From assembly GCA_015345905.1 (NCBI GenBank), contig JADDTR010000004.1:186001-250000 (forward strand): 64,000 nucleotides of DNA, read 5' to 3'. How positions within the stretch are numbered: position 1 is the first letter of the stretch; the number at the start of each line of letters is the position of its first letter. The notes under the pieces are model-generated. The model did not search any database and was not told where the DNA came from. It saw only the letters and a program-made list of their open reading frames with translations. A program made the position numbers and the translations under genes. This document shows positions 35,211 through 48,300 of the stretch, one piece after another. Source of the DNA: Aotearoamyces nothofagi. Its lineage: Eukaryota; Ascomycota; Leotiomycetes; Leotiales; Tympanidaceae.

Positions 35211-37641
35211 ATGTTCTCCCAGCTCTTCCCGTCGAGTATTGTGCTCTCCCTGGTATTAGCGACTCTACCGGCTAGAGTAACTGCAGATCAAATCCTCAAG
35301 ACATCAGGATTCACCACCTGTGACCAAGGAAGCAACATCACCGTCAATAAAGTCGATATCGAATATAACAATGACAATAAAACTGTCACATTTGATGTGG
35401 CTGGTAGCAGTACGGAGTCTATAAATGTTACTGCCACCTTGAATGTCACAGCGTACGGCATCTCGGTCTACTCGAATAGCTTCAATCCTTGCGATGAATC
35501 AACTTTTGTATCACAGCTTTGCCCGGGTAAGCTCAGGCGACTCATTAAACATGCGTAGCAATACTAATTTGTCTCAGTCCCTACAGGGCAGTTCTCAGCT
35601 ACCGGTGTGCAGTCTATACCTACCGAGTATGCTTCTCTCATACCGTCCATCGCTTTCCAAATCCCCGACATAGCTGCTCAAGCTACACTACAGCTAAATG
35701 CTCTCGATGATGGTGCGAGCGTCGCATGCATTGAGAGCGGGGTTTCGAACGGCAAGACTGTCAGTTTACCTGCTGTCTCATATGTGGCAGCGAGTATTGC
35801 AGGTGCAGCTCTTGTTCTGACGGGTGCATCTGCCATTGGAGCTTCCGCTGCTGGTGGAGCTGCAGAAGGTGTCGGCACTACCAGTCCAAGTTTTGCGGAT
35901 ATAGTGACAGTATTTCAGGGATTTGGTAAGCTTTATCAAGATTATTAACCCACTCTCTGGACGTCACTAAACTAACACATCTATAGCTATGAATGGTATG
36001 ATGTCTGCCAATTTACCTCTTGTTTATCGATCTTTCGCCAGCAATTTTGGGTTCTCCGCAGGTATAATCTCTTGGCCAGCTTTACAAACAGCCATCGACA
36101 ACTTCCGGGAAATGACAGGAGGAAATACCACCACTGATAGTGTCCAATTTTTGAAAGATGCTATACTCGTTTTTCCAGACGGTTCGACTTCAAATACAAC
36201 GTCTACGTTCAAGCGATCTGTCGATGGATTACTTACCGTGCTGGTAAGCAGAGACGATACCATCAGCCTCAACTCGACTACCACTTCTGGCTCCACCTCT
36301 GATACTGTTTCTCAAGTTCAATTGAAGGTATCAGGCATCGAAGCCTTTGTCGAAAAGTTCTCGGTACCATCAGGGGACACATTTATGACCGTTCTTCTCA
36401 TTGTAGCCATCATCATCTTAATCATTGTCGTTGGCATCCTTCTGTTCAAGGTGATTCTTGAAGTATGGGCGCTTTTTGCGTCGTTCCCAAAATCGCTCAT
36501 TGGTTTCCGAAAGCATTACTGGGGAACCATGGCTCGCGCAATTGTCCAACTGATATTGATTCTCTACGGCATCTGGACCCTATACTGCATATATCAATTC
36601 ATTCACGGTGATTCCTGGGCAGCAAAGGTACTAGCTGGTGTTACATTGGCTTTATTTACCGGTGTCTTAGCCTATTTCACGTTTCGAATCTGGCAGCTTG
36701 CTCAACGATCTAAAAATGACGAAGGCGACGCGTCACAGCTTTACGAGGATAAAGAAACATGGGTCAAGTATAGCCTATTTTACGAAAGTTATAAGAAGGA
36801 TTTCTGGTGGACATTTATCCCAGCAATCGCATATGCTTTCGCCAAAGGCTGTGTCTTGGCTGCCGCCGATGGACATGGACTGGCCCAAACGATTGCTCAG
36901 CTCGTGATTGAATGCCTGATGCTCCTTTTGCTCGTCTTTCTTCGCCCATTCGAGCGAAAGTCTGGTAATATCATCAACATATTCATCCAGGTGGTGCGCG
37001 CCCTATCGGTCGTTTGCATTCTTGTTTTTGTTGAAGGTATGTTTTTGCTACTCTGTTCTAGTATCTGATGCTAACTCTTAATAGAACTTGGAATTGCCCA
37101 AACAACCCAGACAGTAATGGGTGTTGTTCTAATTGTTGTCCAATCTGTTTTAACTGCTGTTCTTGCGATTTTACTTGCTGTAAATGCGGTCATCTCCATG
37201 TGCCGACAGAACCCTCACCGGAAGCGTCGCAAGGAAGCTGGTAAGTCCCTCCCAGAACAGACTGTCATCTGTCGGTCTAACAATCTTACAGAAAAGCTGA
37301 ACCGCGACCTTGACAACCTCACTCCGCTCGATGCCCGTAATTCCTTACTGCTAGGCGGGAGCCCCAAACCCCTTATTTACACCAACGGCATCAACCAATC
37401 CTTTACTACTGACCCCAAAGTCTCATCTTTTTCGCTCTCTAAAGTTGAAACTGATGACAGCATCGTGAGCCAGAGAGTACCCCCTTTCGGAAGTAGAGGC
37501 TTGGCACCTTTTAGGAGCCCGACGGAGCCTAGAAGGAAGCCGAGTAGGGAGAGGTTGATTGATGGTGCAGCACCTCTAGGTGGAAGTCTACCAAGGGCTG
37601 GAGAGGGTGGTTACGGAGGATATAGGGGGGTTGCCTATTGA
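35211..37641 (+). CDS. FLC/TRP-like membrane channel (flavin carrier-type)
   Basis: Five exons (35211-35526, 35578-35925, 35987-37036, 37085-37240, 37292-37641) give 739 residues. A signal peptide (MFSQLFPSSIVLSLVLATLPARVTA) is followed by an extracellular ML-like domain with paired Cys and N-glycosylation sites (about 26-160). A hydrophobic stretch (YVAASIAGAALVLTGAS) and a second luminal region come next. Then come about eight transmembrane helices (VLLIVAIIILIIVVGILLF onward) and a cytosolic Ser/Pro/Arg-rich tail. This is the layout of fungal FLC/Spray/Pkd2-like TRP-family proteins, linked to calcium homeostasis, FAD import into the ER and wall maintenance. Intron 4 (37241-37291) is 51 nt, in frame and without a stop, so retention would add 17 residues. 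Confidence 0.87.
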
Positions 37642-38570
37642 GAGGAGAGAAATAGCTAAAGAGTTGTACATGGCGTTAGGAGAGAGTATATACCGAGGTT
37701 GAATAAGAGATGGGAGAATCAAGGACGTAGATAGAAAGGCGGAGCGTTTGTATGAATAGATGAGGTTTCCTAAGCTTTGTTGATTATGACGATAGATGTA
37801 GAATAGAGAAATGTAAGATGGATGACGTTAAATATTTTCCTGCAGCTATCTTTGATTCCCTGGATAAGATTCACTGATGCTTACTTCCAGTATATATAAC
37901 ACGTGCCTTAACTACTGGTATAGTTCCTCTCCTAGGGACATCCATACAACTACATCATGTCTATGAGCGTGGAGCGGGGTGTTTAACCTATTGTTAAGAC
38001 TGAAGCGGTCATACTTGTTCTGCCGAGTTGGTTGTCGTGTAGTTATTCTGCTGTCGATGGAGGGTTTGTTGTCGCTTGGAGACTCGTTGTCGTCGGTGAT
38101 GTTGTTGCTGTTGTTGATGTTGTTGAAAGGGGGTTGGAGGGTGGGGGGGTTTATATGGTGCACATGCTGTATAAGTTTATGTACGGAAATTGCGATAAAT
38201 CCCCCGGATTTATGAAGAACGGAAGCCCCACCAATAATTGTGGCTCCGTCTCCGGTAGATGCGATCGATCTCTCGGTTGTATCGTAGATCGGTCTAGACC
38301 CCGAGATCGTAGAAATTGGGACCGTGAAGCCTGCTTGGCATACAGGAAGAGTATTGTCGGACATTTATCAGAGACCTCTTTCTTCCGCACTCCCATGAAC
38401 TTGACACGATATCTCTCTGCTACTGATTGCGAGGTAGTTGTTCGCAAAAGGCTTCGCCGACGTCAGCTGCCAGCTGTCGGACGCGTACTAGCACAATCAC
38501 TGACGGACGTATACCAACTCAATGAGACGACTTTGAATCTCGACAACTACCAGCGTATCAGCGCCAAACT
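37642..38570. other. Intergenic, upstream of the histidine kinase
   Basis: No supported gene. A 150-codon ATG frame on the minus strand (37912-38364) is Asn/Asp/Ser-rich, with no domain, and overlaps longer frames on the other strand. I do not accept it (see rejected items). Confidence 0.5.
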
Positions 38571-41500
38571 ATGTCTGCATCGAGGGAGAATCGAAGACTT
38601 CAAGAAGTTCGCAAGTATAGGACTCCAAACAATCCTTCCGGGAGCGTACCATCTGCAGCCACTGAAAGACCTGGCAATAGCCGCTCATCTTCGCTGAACC
38701 TAGCCTCGTCTAGAATCAGCAGTCCAGATACTGCCCTGACGGCCTTTGCGCAATTGGTAACATGGAGACTGAATGTTCGAAGGGCTATGGTCTCTTTGGT
38801 GGACAAGGATGAACAGGTAGGACGATGCTTCTTGAATCCGTAGCAGACGTAGGCACAACTTACATTTAAAGTTTTTTCTTGCAGAGTCGACGCGCACTCT
38901 GGACCTGGCCCAAACCACCGAATGCGATAATGATGAAGATGGATTGTGGAAGGGCTGTGGCAGGTGAGTAAACCGCGGGCACTAAGGGTCCCGCTGATAG
39001 TGTCATAGCACGGCCCGCTCAGAAGCACTGTGTGTGGTAATAAAACCAGCATTCAATTCCTGAGACATCTGCTAACCTCATTAAAATAGCACACGATTAA
39101 TGCACCTCCAGTAACAACTGGCTACCCCTCATTTTGTGTTAACGACCTCACAAAAGATCCCGAATTTTGCCAACTTCCATACGTCCAAGGACCTCCATAT
39201 GCTCGTTTTTATTGCGGTACGCCCTTGGTTACAGAGGCTGGGTATCGGATAGGAAGCTTGTTTGTTATGGATGATCAGCCAAGAGACGGGCTACAGAAAG
39301 ACCAAATTGACTTCCTTGGGCTCATGGCCTCAAACGTAATGAGGCACCTGGTATCTCAGCAGGAGAGTCGGCTCAAGACGAGGAATATGATAATGTCTAA
39401 AGGCTTAGCAGCATTTGTTGAGGGCAAGAACCGGATACCCGAAGCGTGGAAAGATGGCTCAGCGAGAACTAGGACGAGCCGCGCTCATGCCGAGAGAATA
39501 GACAATGTAGACAGCCCAAATACCCCAAGTGGCAGTGTGGATCATCATTCGACCGCCGCGGACGACAGTGACGACTCAGGCTCCGCTGATGACCATGGTT
39601 GGCTCCCAAAGTACCAAACGACTGGCAGGATAGATGTAGCTACCCAAAAGTCTATTCTAGCCAGGGCTTCAAATCTTCTTCGTGAGTCATTAGATGTCCA
39701 CTATACGGTGTTTTTCGATACATCCACAACCCCAAAAGACGAGGACGACGATCCATTTGAAAAGGGCGTTTCTATGCCAGAGCCTGCGGTTGAGAACGAG
39801 ACTACTAATACATGTCCGGACCGTGATCTAAATCAATCTGCCAAAGCACAGGATTTGGATGATACATATTTCAATTTACGTCGGCATTGGGGACACCCGA
39901 AGGCACCAGAGCTTGCCAACGTGATAAGTTTTTCAACAGAAGACTCCTCCACTGCAATAAAAAGCAACCCTGACTATTCATCAAACTTTGGCACAGTTAC
40001 TAAAAGCTTCGTGAAAAAGCTTTTGAAACGATACCCGAACGGCAAAATCTGGTCATTTGACGAGGAAGGCAATGCAATATCGTTAGATGACGACCCACTG
40101 AGTCTGACTGGTGACACAGCGGTGGATGTGTCCACAGAAGAGCCACTCATTCCTTCCAAACACCGAAAAAGGATTTCAATTAACGAATGCAAGTCACTGA
40201 TCAGCTGCTTTCCTGGTGCTAGACAAGTTTTATATGTGCCTCTCTCAGATTCTGCAAACCCCTTACACACCCTTGCATGTTTTGCCGTGTCACTATGCGA
40301 AGTCCCCGTATTCACATCAGATATAGAAGTGGCATTTACCCGCGCATTTATCAACAACGTAAGCACTGAGTGGGACAGAGCTAGTACTGCCATGGCAAAT
40401 CGACAGAAAAGCGAGTTTATATCAAGTATCTCTCACGTATGTTAGTTGTAATCATTTTGGGAGACGTAATCAATGACCCCTTGCCTATAGGAATTTCGAT
40501 CCCCACTCCATGGCATTCTTGCATCTGCAGGTACGTCGAAGCAAAGGATAATAAGAAAGCCTGTACTTATATCCTTCAGAACTGCTCTCCGACTCCTCTT
40601 TGGACTATACGCAGCAGAATCTCTGCGACACTATCGAGACTTGTGGGAGGTCATTACTTCATACTATCTCACACATTCTGGATTACACAAAGGTATTTAT
40701 CAGAACTGGGAACTGCGCAACAAATTTGCTTACGCCTTTAAGATTAATACATTCAAAGTTAGTCACGGTGACCGTACATCATACCCACTCACCCCACTCG
40801 AGGATCCAGAATTTCGAAATACAAGAGCTGTGCAAGAACGACTATCATCACTCGAGATATGGTCGGATGTCAATTTGGCTTTAATGTGCGAAGAAGTACT
40901 TGAAGTAGCTTGGGCAAGCCACGTCCATGACATGAATGCTACGCTGTTACATTCGAACTCAAACTATAACAATGGCCTTGGTCCGTGGTCAACAAAGCCA
41001 GCCAAGCCTCAGGATGTTATAGTAACTCTCAACATTGTGCATAGTGACTGGATGTTCACATGCGTTCCAGGCGCTTTCCAGAGAATTGTAATGAACATTG
41101 TTAGCAACAGCTTGAAGTATACTAGGGCCGGAGACATTGGGATAAAGCTTGAGCATCAACTTCGCCACTTGGGGAGGCCTGGGACCACAAGTCAACATAG
41201 TACGTCCATGGTTGTCTTGACAGTGAAGGATACCGGTATTGGAATTTCAGACGATTTTCTCCGATACAGACTCTACACCCCCTTCTCGCAAGAGTCTCCA
41301 GTTTCCGCCGGTACAGGTCAGTTTTGCTGCTTGATAACATGTGGATGTTGAAATCTTACTACATTATAGGGTTGGGACTGAGTATCGTGAAGAAGATCGT
41401 AGATGATCTTGGAGGCACTATAAGTATCCGAAGTAAGCTCCATCAAGGGACAGAGGTTATAGTCCGGGTACCTTTCAAACAATCAGAGACTCCCAATCAT

Positions 41501-42792
41501 ATTCCACCAACTCCACCAAACCTCGAACCTAGCTACGTTAAGCGTTCCTCTGACGCGATCTCAAAACTCCAAAGTCAATGCTCCGAGAAGACAATCGCAA
41601 TATATGGATTTAAGGACATTCTGGATATGAATACTAAAGAATCTCTTGAGCTCTATATTTTGCAATGGTATTATCTGAAGATTGTTGATAATGTCTATTT
41701 TGCGGATGTTGTTATCATTGACGAGGATTCTATAGATGACTTCCTAGGAAGCCTAGAAGATCGATCGCCTTCGCAGGCTCTCATTCATGTCACAAATAAC
41801 GTGTCTGCAAAACACTCAAGAGCTACGAAAGTAGTTCTCGAAATCCTGACTAAACCTTTCGGTCCCTATAAATTAGCAAAGGTCTTACTTGCTTCTATAC
41901 AAACGCACCTCCACCTGTGTGGTGCTGTACATGACCAGGACGAAAGGGCCAGCGGCATAAACCCAAGTCCCTACATAGGATCGAGCGATGCAGGCCAGGC
42001 GGACGAACCGAAATCTCCAGCGTTGAGTTTAGATCGAAGCTTTTACGACAACAGCTCCACGGAGTCCAAAATTCCTCACGACGAAGCAGCATCGACAGTC
42101 TTGCCGAAACGGATTTCTAACGAAGCAATAACAGCTGCAATGCCAATTGGCGGAGAACTTGCTCTCATAATTGAACCATCAGTGCCACTCGCTGTTTCCG
42201 AATCATCGATCAATGAGCTAGCCTTCAAGACAAGCAAAATTTCATTAAGCCGCGAACCACACGTTCTATGCGTCGATGATAACCTCATCAACCTGAAATT
42301 AGTACAAGCCTATATGAAGAAGCTCAACTACAAACATGTCCAAAGCGCCGAGAATGGTCTTGAAGCTTTTGAGGCCACTAAAGCTTGTCCTGAGCGGTTC
42401 GACCTGATCCTTATGGGTAAGTACATCTTTGTTTTCACCTGTCCCCGGATTTTAAAAATTCGGGTTGAACACGACATATGCTAATCTCCTACGTAGACAT
42501 CACCATGCCAATATGCGACGGCTTCGAAAGCACACGCTTAATCCGTCGCTATGAGCAAGAGCGCGACACGGCACTTTCTCAGCAAGGCGAACCACTAGCG
42601 GATTTCGGGCCTGCCAAAAAGGCATTCATTGTCGCATTAACAGGCCTGGCGAGCGAGAGAGACCAGGACGAGGCGTTTGCATCAGGAATGGATTTCTTCG
42701 CGACCAAGCCGATGAGTTTGGCTCACCTGAAGAAGCTGTTACAGGGCTGGGAGAACGAGGGCAAGATTACACGACGTGGCAAGAATACCTAG
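38571..42792 (+). CDS. Cytosolic GAF-domain hybrid histidine kinase
   Basis: Nine exons (38571-38816, 38872-38963, 39009-39036, 39090-40436, 40491-40530, 40580-40692, 40743-41316, 41370-42416, 42497-42792) give 1260 residues in one frame. A GAF sensor spans about 50-205 (LVTWRLNVRRAMVSLVDKDEQ to GSLFVMDDQPRDGL). A long charged linker follows. Then comes the H-box SHEFRSPLHGILASAE, with H571 the phosphate acceptor. The ATPase has its N-box near 737 and the G-boxes DTGIGI and GTGLGLSIVKK. The C-terminal receiver has CVDDN, LILMDITMPICDG with acceptor D1163, and the switch Lys in ATKPMS. No membrane helix is seen. It should feed a phosphotransfer relay to a MAPK-type response. Exon 3 is only 28 nt. 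Confidence 0.9.
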
Positions 42793-43364
42793 GGATCTTT
42801 CTCTTTGCAGAGGCGAACTCGAGATGAAATGAAGAGGATTGTCTAATGTCTGGGCTTAGGCTGTGATGGAGATGAATGTTTGTGTAATTTGGAGGCATTT
42901 TAGACATCAGTTTGGCTTTGCTTTGATGGGTGGGGAAGAGCAGTAATATGACGTCTCACGTAATTGACCGTGGAGAAGGGATGTAGACCGAACCAAACCC
43001 CAAGAGCTATAATATAACAGTACATAGGGCTAGACAAAAATGACCGGACTCTTGGAAAAACTCGATTTCATTCTATGAGTAAATTAGAAATGCTTCCCAG
43101 TTGTCAAAAATGAAAACAGCAAAGGATACGAAAAGAACACGTTATACATTTTATTAGAATTTTTATAAGACAACCATAGTGGTGTCTTGGGTTATGCTTA
43201 AACCTTAGGATGCATTAGCTAACGTAGTGTACGTTAAGAGCAAACTATTGACTTACCTTTTTATAATTTAAACTTACGCCCGACGCACATCCCTTTGAAC
43301 CCCATTTACATCAATGGCATAACGAGAACAGAACCCATGGCGCCATGATCTCCAGCCACCCCAG
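42793..43364. other. Intergenic, AT-rich, convergent spacer
   Basis: No gene seen. It separates the kinase stop from the stop of the small minus-strand gene. It presumably holds the polyadenylation sites of both. Confidence 0.55.
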
Positions 43365-43727
43365 CTAATAGCTCCCCGCCGCCTCAGGCTCCAGCTCCGT
43401 CGCGCTCCGAATCTCGGCGTGGTGAGCAGAGTCGCCCTCGGCGCTCTCAGGTGCCTTGTGGTCGGTAGATTTCGAGGCGTCGGCCTGCTTGTACTCCTTC
43501 TCGTACTCGGCCTCGTTGTTCGGCTGGCCGGCGGCGCGCTCGCCGCCGACATTGGGCTTGTAGGTGCCGCTCTTGGGCGCGCTGCCTGCGGGCAGGAGTT
43601 GGATCTTGAAGGTCTCGGGCTCTTGGTGCTCGGTGGGCTGGTGGTGGTGGGCCTGTGGTTCTCGTCAGGATCTTGAAGATGGGAACGGGTGAGGGGGCTG
43701 GGCGGGGTGGGCACGTACGTCTGACAT
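43365..43727 (-). CDS. Small hydrophilic protein, 98 residues, unknown
   Basis: Two exons, 43727-43719 (only ATG TCA GAC) and 43652-43365, with a 66-nt intron (donor GTACGT, branch CCTGAC, acceptor CCACAG), give 98 residues. The frame differs from the longest open frames here, which are chance Pro/Ser/Arg frames. Support for this one is its codon choice: strong C/G third positions (AAG, GAG, CTC, GGC), as in highly expressed fungal genes. The protein is acidic and His-rich at the start (MSDAHHHQPTEHQEPETFKI), then QLLPAGSAPKSGTYKPNVGGER, with no Cys and no hydrophobic helix. It is probably disordered. No function can be assigned. Confidence 0.65.
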
Positions 43728-44490
43728 GATGAAGGGTTTTGGGGATGGGGTCTTGATAGCTTGGTTTCGGTTGGGGAAAAAGGGAACTGGAGAGAGACGG
43801 GTGAGGATTTTGGAAGATGGTTGGGATAATTGGAGTGGAAGAGGAAGAGGAATTCATGGAGAGAAGGATTGGGAATGACGCTCTTAAGGGCCGTGGGAAC
43901 AGCTGTTGGTGACGTCAAGATAGGAGCTATGGATTTAAGGTTTCAGGGTCTAATTCAGGCACGGATCACTTACCCGCTTCCCTGGCGTCGATCAACCGCG
44001 GGTCACGTGTTGCCTTTCGTCTCTTCTATTCTTGAGAATTGGGTGGAAGTTGGAATTCGATGCTGACTTGAGCTGGTCGTGGAACGGATGACGTGGTTTG
44101 GAGGTTGGGTTGAGGTTGAGGGGCTGATGTATGAGAGACGAGATGTGGTTATCCGGATCACGAGTATGGGCATCCATTGCTACCTGAGGTCTGCTAGTTT
44201 GCTAAGATATCGCCGAAATGGATTTACAGAAATTAGAAGGGAGGGCCATTGTTATAGATTTAAAGCTTTGGGATTATAACTATAACTATGTCCATTTAGT
44301 GTTGAGAATACACCAATCAAATCATACCCCGAACTCGTGGCTATTTACCAGTCCGAAGCGGCCCAAAACACCTATTTACAGCATCTCCATCCGATCCCTC
44401 ACATCGCATTACCATGCAATAACCTAAACACATATGCCGGGAAACTCCACCCGTGCCGGATCCCTCGAGATATTCCACATAAATCCCTGA
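43728..44490. other. Intergenic, no gene recognised
   Basis: No supported gene. It includes the upstream region of the 98-residue protein (CACGTGTT near 44005) and the downstream flank of the cutinase. Confidence 0.5.
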
Positions 44491-45364
44491 TCAAGCAGCA
44501 GCAACAAATGCTGCGGCCGCAACCACATCCTCGCCATAGATCAAATGCGCAGGCAAGATCAAATCACCATTAACACAAATATTATCATCTTTATTACAGT
44601 ATGTATCAACTTTCGATGCATCGATATTCGGCAAAGCCTGCCCGTTATCTGAAAGCCCATAAGTCCAAGATCCGAGAACAGTGACGATTCACAACATACC
44701 TGGGTCACCAAAGATCACGACGGAGCTGATCCATTCCGCTACGGTAGCTGGGATTAGAGCTGCAGCGTTATGCACGATTTGCCCACCTTGGGAATATCCC
44801 GAAATGGTCAGCTTGGTGTCCGGACACAGTGAATACGCTTGTTCAATTTCCGCAGCCCTGGAATCTAGTCAGAGGTGCGTGTTCTTATCATGTTCTCTGA
44901 GAGGGGGCTTGCATGGAAGCACTCCCGGAGGGGTCTCCGCCTTCGAGATAGCCGGCAATACTGGCATCGTAGTCGTTCACGCCCTGGATGGTCAAGGCAC
45001 CGCTCCCGAGCTGGTCCTGCAGGGCGAGAATAAACGGCGGGCCGACAAGCACGCCTACATTCCCAGGCTCGGTGGTGCCGCGGGCAAAGATGAGCGTGTG
45101 GGCGGTGCAGTCTTGCTCTCCCAGCTCGTTGTAGGTGTCGGGGAGGCCATCGAGATCGGATACGAGGGTCTCAAAGACTGTGAGAACGCCGACGACGGTG
45201 TCGATTGCGGCGTCAAGGTCTGGGAGGTTATCGAGGACGATGGTGAGAAAGGCATTCAGAGCTGTCTCGCGGCTGCGTAAGGCTGAACCGTCTTCTGGGG
45301 CTGGAATGGGAGACGCCAAGGTAAGTCCAAGGAGCGAAAGGAGTGGTAGGACCGAGATCTTCAT
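44491..45364 (-). CDS. Secreted cutinase
   Basis: Three exons (45364-44913, 44857-44700, 44648-44491) give 255 residues. A signal peptide (MKISVLPLLSLLGLTLASPIPA) leads into a cutinase fold. The triad is complete: S173 in GYSQGG, D225 in the DDNIC loop and H238 in PAHLIYG, with an oxyanion region near FARGTTEPGNVG. The four Cys expected for two disulfides are present. Cutinases hydrolyse ester bonds in plant cutin and related polyesters, outside the cell. The N-terminal pro-region is longer than in the classic enzyme. Intron 1 (44858-44912) starts GCAAGC and ends TCCAG, a GC-AG intron. Intron 2 is GT-AG. A plant-associated or litter-decay lifestyle is implied. Confidence 0.92.
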
Positions 45365-48300
45365 GGTACTGTATTATATGCCTCGGCGTCTTGATTATGT
45401 TTAAGATGCAAGCGAAAGTGCACTCCTTATGTGATTATGGAGTGGCGAGCGTTATATGAAAACGCCGAACTCAAGAACGAGTGAGCTGAAGGAGAACAGA
45501 AAGACTGGGCATCTCGAGCTCCTTATATAGCCAGCAAGTATCCCTCTCATCGAAAAAGAAAAGTGAGCAAGTGCTGATCCCAAGATCACTATACGCCTAC
45601 ACAGCTCAAGATGCGGGGTGAGTTCAGAACGCATGGCCTCCAAGAAATCCAAGCCTCCAAACCGCCGGCAAGATACCACAAACAGCAGCCCATAGCCTCG
45701 AGGACCATCGGCTGAATAACCTCCACATCAGCCGGCACTTGACAGCCGAGTTCATAAAAAACCCACGAGACAAAGGAGCGGATTCTGGGTGTTCTCATGA
45801 TCAGAATCCTCGTGGTGGCTGCGTCGTGCCCACGCAGCTACGATGAGGGGTCGTGAAGCTGCAACTTCATTTCCACTTCGAGAACAGCTTGCGATCCGGC
45901 GCTGAGCGGGCTGCGAATGAGGGCGAGAGGACGAGAGCGAGGTGTGATCGGCGGCCACCAGGACCTGGAGGGCGCCTATCCGTCCCGCCTCTCTTCAGGT
46001 CCCGAATCTGCTCGTCTGAAGCATTGGCTGAAGCCGAGTCGTCTCTCCCCAATCGTTCTGCAGCGCTGAGGTTTCCCCTGAATCGCAATCTGTCGAGTTC
46101 CGATGTCTCCTGAAAGCGATTCTTTTCGATACCGCGTCCTTGCGAGCCCCGCGCACGTTTTCTCCCCACCCCTTTCTCAAGCCTTTCCCATCCCTCCGCC
46201 CCGTGAAGAACATGCCCGCTGCTGCATGACTGCTCCTCCGGTATGTCATGCACGACGCACCCAAGTGCGGAGAATCTCTCACCCCGTCCTCCCTCCCCTT
46301 CTGCGCGCCCTTCTATCGCGCCGCTTGCATCGCGATACCAAGCCTCGGCTGACCCGTCGCGACCATGGAAGATTCAGCATGTGAACTGGGCACGCATCCC
46401 TGAAATCCCATCCCCCCCCTTCGGCTTATTTCCCGAAACCGTACAGCCGCTCTGCGCTGTGATCCGATGCTGCGCTACCAGCCAATGGGTTGCGGGGAAG
46501 CAGGGGTCGAGAGCGGCACTGGACGTGCGTGTCGGGTATCGACGAGTGGATGGAAATGCTATTCGACGCGACGTGAGATTATGCGATGCGGAACGGGTGG
46601 GTGTAGGAGAGGAGGTTCTGCTCTTCTCGGATCGTGCTTTTGGTCGAGATGTGATTGTCGTGGACCGGATCGTGTGTAGTGGGACTTGGACGAGCGAGCT
46701 GAAAACGCCTAAGAGTTACGGGATAATAATAGAAATAAGGCCTCTGCCTACAGGATACTAGGAGAACTGAGAGGCCATGTATATTCGGGGTATTCTCACC
46801 GAATAAGAAAAACCCTCGTTTGATATAATATATCGCGACCAGTGGTCTAATCTCGTCCGCCCTCGGATGTATCATCTCCATTTCTGGACCTCGACCAACC
46901 ACCCTCTGCTTGACCAAGCGAGTCGAGCGACTATATGAGAACCTCTCATGATATCACGTTTCGTCTCTCGGGATATATCTAGAACATATAGTATAGCGCC
47001 GAACACCACCGAGAAACTCGGAATGGCACGGCCTGCGTACTCGTCTAGAAGAGATGCAGATGGAGATTAATGGGAGACGAGGAGAGCAAGAGTCCATGGA
47101 TAGAGCGGAGGAAAGTTCACTACGGGGAAGAACCTTGCAGGAACACGCACACCGAAGAGGGAAAGAGATCGATGGCGAAGCACGTCACGGGAAACAGGCC
47201 GCCAACCAGAAAAGCAGCAGGGTCCTCTCGACTTGCAATTCTGTCCGAGATTCTTTCCTCGCATGGTTCAGCTCGCGGCGAGGAGACGGAGAGATATACT
47301 CTCGGAAACCCTTATCAGACACCGGGAAACTGGCGCAGCGATCTGTCGTACTGTACATCCGGTGCCAGCTGGTGTCCTGGCGATACTACGGCTATACCGT
47401 CATTGCATATCACAGCCTCGGGTCTGGCTTCGGGCCAGGAATATGATAGCGAGGATAAGAATGAGTGTGGCGATGAGGAGTCAGGGTATAAGGACTCTGC
47501 AGACGAGGACGACGAGGACGATGCAGGCCTGGCCATCGCGGTCATTTAATTTTTTCCTCTCAATATCACCATCCAGACCCCCCTAATCCACTCCTACAGG
47601 CCCTCTATCTCTCTGTCTCTACGAACCTCTCCAAGGATTTTTCTCTCTCTCAATCTTACCTTCCAGATCCCCTAATCTGGCCCTGGAGCTCTCTCCAAGG
47701 ATATATTTCTCTCTCTCTCTCTCGCGACGAATTGCCCGAACCGACTCGACCATTCTTCCGCCACCGCAGGCTTATCTATCTATCTATCTGTTATCAGCCG
47801 GCCGGGCCACAACACACAGCCGAGGGGCAGGAAGATAATGTTTCAAGGTTCCAATCCTTCAACGCTTCACGGATTGTTACGTTTAAAAAATCTATAACTA
47901 GCCACACTTATAATTTCCGAGGCTATATAGAGTCCAGCAGCGCAGCGTTTGCAATCTTGACTTTCCGGAAGTTTTAAACATTTCGCCAGAGCTGAATAAA
48001 AAACCAAACAAACTGCAATACATCTGGCACCTCTATTTCCTGCGCGAGGCGCCGATGAGGTCTCCCTGATATCTGTACCTATAAGGTGTCTCGCCGCTTC
48101 CGCAAATGGCGTCTCGGGTGTGGCTATTGTTGGCATTCGCCATGTAGTCACACTTCTGGACAAACAGCGATGAGGCCACTTTGTTGTTGGCTTCTGGAGA
48201 TTTTACGCAGGACGAGACGTAATAACACGCCCGAGTCCTCTTTTTGGTAGTTATGTTACTGATGCTATTCCGACTCTCTGCAAAATCACAGTCTGAATAC

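Noticed and set aside
37912-38364. 150-codon ATG frame on the minus strand
   Set aside because: Asn/Asp/Ser-rich low complexity, no domain, and overlapped by a 221-codon frame on the other strand that is equally unconvincing.
43274-43918. 214-codon minus-strand frame
   Set aside because: Pro/Ser/Arg/Thr-rich chance frame over the 98-residue gene. The other frame has clear codon bias and a well-formed intron.
46103-47586. Several plus-strand frames of 110-170 codons
   Set aside because: No domain, no codon preference, no intron signals, and mutual overlap in GC-rich DNA.
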